Shown here: in pieces, positions 1-5,601 of the stretch
How the letters are laid out: every line of letters starts with the position of its first letter
Numbering within the stretch: the stretch's first letter is position 1
NCBI GenBank assembly: GCA_017456895.1
Contig: JAFTIN010000054.1
Span: 1-51,112, forward strand
DNA: 51,112 nt
Origin: Clostridia bacterium
Lineage (GTDB): Bacteria; Bacillota; Clostridia; Oscillospirales; CAG-272
Reading direction: 5' to 3'
Notes under the pieces: generated by a model
Seen by the model: the letters and a program-made list of their open reading frames with translations, nothing else
Databases searched by the model: none
Told to the model about the DNA's origin: nothing
Translations under genes and position numbers: made by a program

Positions 1-1162
1 AGAATGCTATGAAAACAGAATCTATAACCACATCATCCCCGAAATCGGTAAAATACCGCTGAATAAGCTGTCACAGAACGATCTTCAGCAATTTTACGCA
101 CGGCTGAAGAAAGGCGGTAGGCGCAGGCTCACAGAATTTTATGGCGAGGGATTGTCCGACAGAATGGTGCGCTCGTGTCACACCACCTGCCATACGGCAC
201 TCGAAAAGGCTGTAAGCGAAGGACTTATAACAAGAAATCCTTCAATCGGTTGCAAACTGCCGCCGAAGAAATCCCGTGAGATGCAAGTGCTGACTCAAGA
301 CGAGGTCAGAAGATTTCTGACTCAGGCGAAGGAAGAAGGATATTATGAAATCTTCCTTCTCGAGCTGACCACGGGAATGCGACGAGGAGAGATACTCGGA
401 CTTCAATGGAAGGATGTCAACCTTCACACAGGTGAGCTTCACATCAGACGGCAGGTTGTAAAGAAGGGCGCAAAAACGCTGATATCAAAGCCTAAGACAA
501 AATCCTCGATACGCACACTGATGTTGCCGATCGATATGGTGGAAATCCTCGCAGAGCATAAGAAAACAGCAACCTGCGAGTGGGTGTTCCCATCACCCGT
601 AAAAGAAGGAGAACCCCGAAACCCTGCATCGATATACGGAAAGTTCCAAAAGATACTCGAAAGATCGCATTGCAAGAAAATCCGCTTCCACGACCTACGG
701 CATACCTTTGCTACGATGGCACTCGAAAACGGCATGGATATTAAAACGCTGTCAGCAATGATAGGTCACATAAGCTCAGAAACGACCTTAAACATCTACA
801 GCCACATCACAGACACGATGCAACAGCAGGCAGCGGTTCGCATCGACCGAGAGATCGGCGGTACAAACGCAGAAATGCCCGAACCGCCACCTCCCAAGGT
901 AAGTGCCGAGCCAAGCCGTGATATCGCCACAGAAACGGTTTTTGAGCCGTACAGACCGAAGATAAGAAAGAGTGGCACGGGATGCGTGACGATGATAAAC
1001 GACCACCTCTACGAAGGACGGTTTACACCGAGAGTCAACGGCAAACGCATCTCCAAGAATGTATATGCAAAGACACGAGAGGAATGCGAGGAAAAGCTCG
1101 CGGAGCTGATAAAAACAATGAAAGCGGAAATCGCAGAGATGAAAAGGGCAACGAATGCGTAA
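1..1162 (+). CDS. Tyrosine-type site-specific recombinase (integrase), 5' end cut by window edge
   Basis: This enzyme carries out integration or excision of a mobile element through a phosphotyrosine intermediate. The frame is open from base 2, upstream of the first internal start, so the true N-terminus lies outside the window; about 386 codons are visible. The core-binding segment comes first, then the catalytic domain with TGMRRGE (Arg), HDLRHTFA (HxxR), MIGH (His) and NIYSHIT (nucleophile Tyr). After the catalytic tyrosine there is an unusual tail of about 110 residues. Its last part (GTGCVTMINDHLYEGRFTP onward, with KNVYAKTREECEEKL) resembles the AP2-like arm-binding domain normally at the N-terminus of such integrases. 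It is followed by its own terminator and, 1.9 kb on, by a tRNA-Pro, a typical target. Family call is certain; the role of the tail is inference. Confidence 0.92.
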   Translation, partial: ECYENRIYNHIIPEIGKIPLNKLSQNDLQQFYARLKKGGRRRLTEFYGEGLSDRMVRSCHTTCHTALEKAVSEGLITRNPSIGCKLPPKKSREMQVLTQDEVRRFLTQAKEEGYYEIFLLELTTGMRRGEILGLQWKDVNLHTGELHIRRQVVKKGAKTLISKPKTKSSIRTLMLPIDMVEILAEHKKTATCEWVFPSPVKEGEPRNPASIYGKFQKILERSHCKKIRFHDLRHTFATMALENGMDIKTLSAMIGHISSETTLNIYSHITDTMQQQAAVRIDREIGGTNAEMPEPPPPKVSAEPSRDIATETVFEPYRPKIRKSGTGCVTMINDHLYEGRFTPRVNGKRISKNVYAKTREECEEKLAELIKTMKAEIAEMKRATNA

Positions 1163-1167
1163 CACAT

Positions 1168-1198
1168 AAGGGCTGACAGAAGAAAACTGTCAGCCCTT
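1168..1198 (+). terminator. Intrinsic terminator after the integrase
   Basis: A 12-bp perfect stem (AAGGGCTGACAG / CTGTCAGCCCTT) with a 7-base loop starts 5 bases after the integrase stop. The downstream T-tract is weak (ATAGCTTT). The stem resembles the terminator at 2918-2946, which suggests both genes belong to one unit. Confidence 0.7.
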
Positions 1199-1280
1199 AT
1201 AGCTTTGAACGGTTGAAATATTCACAAAAACATGATATAATATTATTGGGAGATAAAGTAATTACACGGAGGTGACTTTT

Positions 1281-2882
1281 ATGAAAATTCAATTTATCGG
1301 AGCAGCGCAGGAAGTAACCGGTAGCTGTACCTTGCTTGAAATCAACGACAGATATTATCTTGTCGATTGCGGCATGGAGCAAGGGATTGATGTTTTTCAG
1401 AACGTTGCCTTACCGATCTCACCGAGTCAGGTCGATGCGGTCTTTTTAACCCACGCGCATATTGACCATTCGGGAATGTTGCCAAGACTTTATAAGGACG
1501 GCTTCCGTGGCATTATATACGCAACAGAGGCAACGGTAAGGCTTGCCGACATTATGCTCAAGGATAGTGCTCACATTCAGATGAGCGAAACCGAATGGAA
1601 AAACAGAAAAGCGGAACGCTCCGGCGACGAGAATCAGCAGCCTACCTATACTTTGGAGGATGCGATTGGCGCTATCAAGCTGTTTCGCGGTGTTCCTTAC
1701 GATCAAAAGATTACGGTGTCCGCAGGCGTGGATATTCGCTTCACGGATATTGGGCATCTTCTCGGCTCTGCGGCAATCGAGATATGGTTGCGCGAAGGTG
1801 AGTATGACAGAAAGATCGTGTTCAGCGGTGACGTGGGCAATACCAATCAGCCCATAATCAAGGATCCTTCGCCCGTAGCGGAAGCTGACTATCTTGTTTT
1901 AGAATCGACCTACGGCAGCCGAAACCACGAGCGTCACACCGATACCATTGAGGTGTTGGCAGAGCTTATCGACAGAACGCTGAGTAAGGGCGGCAACGTT
2001 GTCATTCCATCCTTTGCCATCGGACGTACACAGGAGCTTCTGTATGCCATTCGTGAAATAAAGCAAAGAAAGCTTGTCAAAGATGTAGAATTTCCCGTCT
2101 ACGTTGACAGCCCATTAGCGATTGAAGCAACGGAGATATTCTCAAAGTGCGATCCCTCTTGCTTCGATGATGAAACGAAAAACTTAATTGAGCAGGGGAT
2201 CGATCCTATCAAGTTCCCCAACCTGCGCCTTTCGGTAACGGTCGAGGAATCCAAGCGTATCAATGAAACACCCGAGCCGAAGGTCATTCTTTCTGCAAGT
2301 GGAATGTGTGAGGCAGGCAGAATCCGCCACCATCTCAAGCACAATCTGTGGAGGCCGCAGAATCTTATATTGTTTGTCGGCTATCAAGCGGAAGGAACAC
2401 TCGGCAGAAATCTCATTGAGGGAGTGCAGAACGTGCGCCTGTTCGGTGAGGATATTGCCGTAAGAGCCGAGATCAAGTCGCTCAAGGGAACAAGCGGTCA
2501 TGCCGATCAGCAAGGACTTATCTCTTGGCTTGAGAGCTTTGTGAAAAAGCCGCGCACGGTGTTCCTCAACCACGGCAATGAGGAATCCATCGCAGTTCTT
2601 GCTGACGAGCTGAAGGAGCGTGGCTATGCGGTGGAAGCTCCGTATAGCGGTACGGAATATGACCTTGTAAAAGGCATTATGACCGCCTATACCGAGAAGA
2701 AGCGTGTGACGGCAGCCGACGTTGCCAAGGCACGCTCAAGAAAGAACAGCATCCACCGTGACCTCGTATCGCAGGCTGAGGCACTTCTTGCACTTACAAA
2801 GCGCTGTGAGAGCCGTCCGAACAAGGAGAACGCAAAGTTTGCCGCGCAGATCAGAGCGTTGATGGATAAGTGGGAGAGATAA
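1281..2882 (+). CDS. Metallo-beta-lactamase fold RNase with beta-CASP and RMMBL domains
   Basis: Predicted cytoplasmic RNA-processing nuclease of the CPSF/Int11-like metallo-beta-lactamase family, 533 residues. The zinc motif THAHIDHSG lies at about residues 57-65 (His58, His60, Asp62, His63), with further ligands in IGHLLGSA and FSGDVGN. The beta-CASP part includes ESTYGSR, PSFAIGRTQE and SASGMCEAGRIRHH. The RMMBL segment has GTSGHADQQ and FLNHGNEE. The ATG at 1281 is chosen because GGAGG sits 8 bases upstream; an in-frame GTG at 1272 lies within that ribosome binding site region. It lies between the integrase and tRNA-Pro and is probably cargo of the integrated element or host DNA at its edge. 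Whether it acts as endo- or exonuclease cannot be told from sequence. Confidence 0.9.
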   Translation: MKIQFIGAAQEVTGSCTLLEINDRYYLVDCGMEQGIDVFQNVALPISPSQVDAVFLTHAHIDHSGMLPRLYKDGFRGIIYATEATVRLADIMLKDSAHIQMSETEWKNRKAERSGDENQQPTYTLEDAIGAIKLFRGVPYDQKITVSAGVDIRFTDIGHLLGSAAIEIWLREGEYDRKIVFSGDVGNTNQPIIKDPSPVAEADYLVLESTYGSRNHERHTDTIEVLAELIDRTLSKGGNVVIPSFAIGRTQELLYAIREIKQRKLVKDVEFPVYVDSPLAIEATEIFSKCDPSCFDDETKNLIEQGIDPIKFPNLRLSVTVEESKRINETPEPKVILSASGMCEAGRIRHHLKHNLWRPQNLILFVGYQAEGTLGRNLIEGVQNVRLFGEDIAVRAEIKSLKGTSGHADQQGLISWLESFVKKPRTVFLNHGNEESIAVLADELKERGYAVEAPYSGTEYDLVKGIMTAYTEKKRVTAADVAKARSRKNSIHRDLVSQAEALLALTKRCESRPNKENAKFAAQIRALMDKWER

Positions 2883-2917
2883 AGCTGGTTTTTAATGGCG
2901 TGAGCTGAAAAAGCAAA

Positions 2918-2946
2918 AGGGCTGACGGAGAACATCCGTCAGCCCT
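2918..2946 (+). terminator. Terminator after the beta-CASP RNase gene
   Basis: Perfect 12-bp stem AGGGCTGACGGA / TCCGTCAGCCCT with a 5-base loop, 35 bases after the stop. The 3' T-tract is poor (CAAAATTT), whereas the opposite strand reads CTTTTGCTTTTT, so it may work in both directions. Confidence 0.65.
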
Positions 2947-2976
2947 CAAAATTTGCGGTGCAGTAGGCAAAGAAAA

Positions 2977-3004
2977 GGGTTTTGGAAATTGTTTCCCAAA
3001 ACCC
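2977..3004 (-). terminator. Terminator of tRNA-Pro
   Basis: Hairpin GGGTTTTGG(G) / (C)CCAAAACCC read on the minus strand just after the tRNA 3' end, followed by TTTTCTTT. Confidence 0.7.
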
Positions 3005-3008
3005 AATT

Positions 3009-3084
3009 TGGTCGGAGTGACACGACTCGAACGTGCGATCCCCGCATCCCAAATGCGGTGCGATACCAGCTTCGCTACACCCCG
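3009..3084 (-). tRNA. tRNA-Pro(UGG), intact
   Basis: Folds as a full cloverleaf of 76 nt with encoded CCA. The acceptor stem is CGGGGTG / CACTCCG, with C1-G72 and A73 as expected for bacterial tRNA-Pro. The anticodon loop is TTTGGGA (anticodon UGG) and the T-loop is TTCGAGT. Its sequence differs clearly from the broken tRNA-Pro 5' half at 3226-3272, so the two are not a recent duplication. It lies on the integrase side of that broken copy and may be carried by the element. Confidence 0.95.
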
Positions 3085-3108
3085 ATATTGTATTAAATTT
3101 TTCCGTAA

Positions 3109-3129
3109 GTGGTCAAATCTGTGGTCAAA
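3109..3129. repeat. Paired GTGGTCAAA repeats, candidate integrase arm sites
   Basis: GTGGTCAAA occurs at 3109-3117 and again at 3121-3129, 12 bp apart, inside a larger imperfect palindrome (AAGTGGT ... ACCACTT, 3107-3134). Short directly repeated sites beside an attachment core fit arm-type recombinase sites. This role is inference from position only. Confidence 0.4.
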
Positions 3130-3225
3130 CCACTTTGTTGCGAGATTTTTGAAAAGTGAAACACCCGAAAAAGTCAGTGTTTACAAGGGATTTCGGGCCT
3201 CCCGAAAATGAAAAGACAGAAACTG

Positions 3226-3272
3226 CCTGCACGCTCCCAAAGCACGCGCGCTACCAACTGCGCTACATCCCG
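3226..3272 (-). pseudogene. 5' half of a disrupted tRNA-Pro(UGG), probable attachment-site remnant
   Basis: Read on the minus strand this gives the acceptor 5' strand CGGGATG, D stem GCGC/GCGC and an anticodon stem-loop CGTGC-TTTGGGA-GCGTG. tRNA similarity stops after CAGG; the T-arm and 3' acceptor strand are absent and replaced by unrelated sequence. The break falls just past the anticodon arm, a known crossover region for tyrosine integrases, and the integrase gene lies on the side of the missing 3' half. Confidence 0.75.
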
Positions 3273-3460
3273 CTAAAATTTTTATTTACTTTGTTTTTTC
3301 TTCTACTGCGTACAGATTTGCCGCGCGCCCTACCGGGCTGAACGCCACCGTCGCATAGTCGTCGCCTATCGCCTACGCAAGTCTGCGGCTCTGCCGACTC
3401 CTTGCTTTGGGCGGTTTCGCTGCGCCAAAAAACGTCGTTTAGAAGTTTTTTGTCTTGCTA
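3273..3460. other. GC-rich spacer between two tRNA-Pro 5' fragments
   Basis: A 188-bp segment without a convincing ORF. On the minus strand it starts A-rich, carries short complementary stretches around CGACGTTTTTTGGCGCAGCG, and ends with GCGGCAAATCTGTACGCAGT then GAAGAAAAAAC. The end resembles the end of the spacer at 3620-3747, so the two may belong to one repeat family. Confidence 0.5.
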
Positions 3461-3482
3461 CTACCAACTGCGCTACATCCCG
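3461..3482 (-). pseudogene. 22-nt duplicate of the tRNA-Pro 5' end
   Basis: Identical over 22 bp to 3251-3272, the acceptor 5' strand and D-arm of the broken tRNA-Pro, and in the same orientation 210 bp away. tRNA similarity ends within the D-arm. Confidence 0.75.
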
Positions 3483-3520
3483 GAAATTAAGTAATAGGTA
3501 ATAGTGAAAAGTGAAAAAGT

Positions 3521-3543
3521 AAGGGACTGATTCCTCAGTCCCT
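3521..3543 (-). terminator. Terminator of tRNA-Lys
   Basis: On the minus strand the stem AGGGACTGA / TCAGTCCCT follows the CCA end of tRNA-Lys directly and is followed by ACTTTTTCACTTTTC. Confidence 0.75.
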
Positions 3544-3619
3544 TGGTGCTCCTGCGGAGAATCGAACTCCGGACACCTTGATTAAAAGTCAAGTGCTCTA
3601 CCAGCTGAGCTACAGGGGC
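3544..3619 (-). tRNA. tRNA-Lys(UUU), intact
   Basis: Complete 76-nt cloverleaf with encoded CCA. Acceptor GCCCCTG / CAGGAGC, D-arm AGCTCAGCTGGTAGAGC, anticodon arm CTTGA-CTTTTAA-TCAAG (anticodon UUU), T-loop TTCGATT. A truncated copy lies upstream on the same strand. Confidence 0.96.
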
Positions 3620-3747
3620 GTATTATTTTTCCTCCGCAGTAAAATGCAGAGAATTTGCTACGCGTGGGTACTGCGCTGTAATTGTTCCGCCCCGTACCGG
3701 ACATATCTCAGTTCTCCGCGTGACGCAATATACCGCGAGGCGGTATG
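3620..3747. other. Spacer between the intact and truncated tRNA-Lys copies
   Basis: A 128-bp segment with small palindromes (ACCGC-CTC-GCGGT near 3730-3745) and no convincing gene. On the minus strand its end (CGCGTAGCAAATT ... ACTGCGGAGGAAAAAT) resembles the end of the 3273-3460 spacer. Confidence 0.5.
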
Positions 3748-3804
3748 CGAACTCCGGACACCTTGATTAAAAGTCAAGTGCTCTACCAGCTGAGCTACAG
3801 GGGC
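3748..3804 (-). pseudogene. Truncated tRNA-Lys(UUU), first 57 nt only
   Basis: Identical to nucleotides 1-57 of the intact tRNA-Lys, including acceptor 5' strand, D-arm, anticodon arm and half of the T-arm. It ends at GTTCG in the T-loop; the 3' half of the T-arm and the acceptor 3' strand are absent, so it cannot fold as a tRNA. Confidence 0.9.
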
Positions 3805-3933
3805 GTAATTTTTTGCGCTTAAATATAATACCACATTATCCGGTGTTTGTCAATAGTTTTCGTTAACTTTTCCTTACTAATTTCTAAATGCGCAGTGGAG
3901 CGAGGATAAAATGTCACAAGCTGTAAAAATTTG

Positions 3934-3963
3934 ACCGCCGCTTACATCTTGTCAAGCGGCGGT
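3934..3963 (-). terminator. Terminator of the 3971-5321 membrane-protein pair
   Basis: Perfect 10-bp stem ACCGCCGCTT / AAGCGGCGGT with a 10-base loop, followed on the minus strand by CAAATTTTTAC. Confidence 0.85.
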
Positions 3964-3970
3964 ATGAAAA

Positions 3971-4747
3971 TTATACATTTTCTTTTTCAATTTCTATAAC
4001 TTCATCCTCAGTTGGAGCAGGGAGCTCTTTAAAGGGCTCATCAGCACTTTTTTTCTTGCGCTTTAAGCTGATCTTTGAGATATGGCTGTCCAGCCAGGCA
4101 GAGATTTTCTCGCCTCTTTCTGCTTTTGCTGATGCTTTAGCCTTGGATTTAGCGTCTCTCTCATGATTGACGAGCTCGTCAAGATACTTTCGGTCCTTGG
4201 ATTTTTCCTTCTCGGGCTCAACCTCCTGGCCGGTTATCTTCTTGAACACGTTCTTTACCGTATTTACCGGCTTCGTTACAAATTCGATATCCGCGCGCAG
4301 AGCCTCGACAAACATGCCAAAACGCTTTTCAACTATACTTACCGATACCTCGAGTACAAGCTGTACAATTAGCATTATTGCCATGAAAACCGTTGCAAGC
4401 AGCTTGAAAGGGTGAACGGCGAACGGAGTTACCCAAATAGAGTAGAGCGCGGTTGCGAGCGTTACCATATTTATTACGTATTTAGAATATTTATAGCTTT
4501 TTTTGATGATCTTCTTTTTGGACTTCAGAGCGTCTGAACCCTTGAGAGTCATTATAAGATACAGAGCAAAATAAACGGCTGTAAGAGTTAGTAAAATTAT
4601 ATTTGCGACAAGAGATCCGGAACTCGCAGCAATTGCATATATGAGATATGCGATATACACTCCAAGGGTGCTTATAGTCCATATCTTCGCAAAGAGCTTC
4701 AGATCTGATAGTGTCTTATTAAAAATGGCCTTTGTATAGTCAAGCAT
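3971..4747 (-). CDS. Multi-pass membrane protein of unknown function
   Basis: I do not recognise a family. The 258-residue protein has about four hydrophobic segments: roughly residues 22-40, 45-68, 92-110 and 113-135. A long charged cytoplasmic tail of about 110 residues follows, rich in Lys, Glu and Ala and ending in an acidic stretch (EDEVIEIEKENV). It lies 25 bp downstream of another small membrane protein gene on the same strand, shares its terminator, and is probably co-transcribed and works with it. No catalytic motif is visible. Confidence 0.75.
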   Translation of the reverse strand: MLDYTKAIFNKTLSDLKLFAKIWTISTLGVYIAYLIYAIAASSGSLVANIILLTLTAVYFALYLIMTLKGSDALKSKKKIIKKSYKYSKYVINMVTLATALYSIWVTPFAVHPFKLLATVFMAIMLIVQLVLEVSVSIVEKRFGMFVEALRADIEFVTKPVNTVKNVFKKITGQEVEPEKEKSKDRKYLDELVNHERDAKSKAKASAKAERGEKISAWLDSHISKISLKRKKKSADEPFKELPAPTEDEVIEIEKENV

Positions 4748-4772
4748 TGATCTGTCCTTTCAATGTTGCGTA

Positions 4773-5321
4773 TTACTTTTTCTTGCTCGGTGAGAAGAGC
4801 AGCGCCAGCCCGCCAAATGCAAGAGCGCTTACAAAGAAGAAAATGCATATTGCCCAGTTGAGCACGAGGTTAGTGAACAAGGGGTGTGCAAAAAGGTACA
4901 TACCGATTGAAATTAGTAAAATTCTGGATAAAAAGCTTAGCAGACTGCTTTTTTTGCGGCTTGATGAAAGGGCGGTTATGTACATTCCTATGGCTGAAAT
5001 AGTACCTCTTACCCACAGTACGAGACCAAGAGCACGGCATACGCTGAGCACCTCAAACACGTTGAACTGCTGTATGATAAGATCTATGACAACAAAGAAG
5101 TAGATAACGCATTCCACCACCGTAAGGATAAAGATAGAGCCCTTTGTTCTGCCGAGCTTATCCCATAGGTAGACGAGGAAATATACGACGATCGTAGCCG
5201 CGAGCAGGGTGTTGAGCGCATACACTCCGATACCGAAGGGCGGAAGCATAATGATTCCAAGCACCAGTGCGGTTATTGCTATCGTCAGGTCAAATATAAA
5301 ATTGCGGTACAGCTTTTTCAT
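4773..5321 (-). CDS. Small multi-pass membrane protein of unknown function
   Basis: 182 residues with about six hydrophobic segments spread over the length and a short basic end (SPSKKK). The layout of short paired helices is loosely like HdeD/DUF308 proteins, but I see no signature that proves it. The start follows a purine-rich GGAGGCAAAA site on the minus strand. It is the first gene of a two-gene unit with the 258-residue membrane protein. Confidence 0.72.
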   Translation of the reverse strand: MKKLYRNFIFDLTIAITALVLGIIMLPPFGIGVYALNTLLAATIVVYFLVYLWDKLGRTKGSIFILTVVECVIYFFVVIDLIIQQFNVFEVLSVCRALGLVLWVRGTISAIGMYITALSSSRKKSSLLSFLSRILLISIGMYLFAHPLFTNLVLNWAICIFFFVSALAFGGLALLFSPSKKK

Positions 5322-5476
5322 TTTTGCCTCCTTGATTATTCTACCGATATTTTACCACTATCTTATTTTAGAGTCAATAGAAGGAAAAGAAAAAACAAAA
5401 AATTAACATAATCGACAAAAACTTACCTAGTTAGGTTTAATTTAAATCAACTGTTGTTATAAAGGTCAAAAATATA

Positions 5477-5520
5477 AAGCGGAGAAAACCTCGGGTGTTG
5501 CCTTTCGGTCTTCTCCGCTT
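5477..5520 (-). terminator. Hairpin, likely terminator of the GH95 gene
   Basis: Perfect 10-bp arms AAGCGGAGAA / TTCTCCGCTT around a GC-containing loop. On the minus strand it is followed by TATATTTTTGACC. Confidence 0.6.
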
Positions 5521-5531
5521 ATTTCTTTCTT

Positions 5532-5569
5532 GATAGGAGCATAGTGATTCTATGCTCCTATCGTTTTTT
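5532..5569 (+). terminator. Strong hairpin with a plus-strand T-tract
   Basis: Perfect 13-bp stem GATAGGAGCATAG / CTATGCTCCTATC with a 5-base loop then GTTTTTT. The T-tract is on the plus strand, although the only nearby genes are on the minus strand; it may block antisense transcription into the GH95 gene. Confidence 0.6.
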
Positions 5570-5601
5570 CGAGCCCACGCTTTAATGTGGGAGCAGTGGA
5601 A

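Larger units (their letters stand above)
5322..5601. other. Intergenic region with a near-palindrome and two hairpins
   Basis: No gene is visible. It should hold the promoter of the 5321-3971 unit. An imperfect 20-bp palindrome (AAACTTACCTAGTTAGGTTT, 5419-5438, 16 of 20 symmetric) lies about 100 bp upstream of that gene and could be an operator. Two terminator-like hairpins (listed separately) lie next to the GH95 stop. Confidence 0.4.

Noticed and set aside
3008-3341. Small plus-strand frames across the tRNA zone
   Set aside because: They run through tRNA genes and fragments and lack ribosome binding sites.
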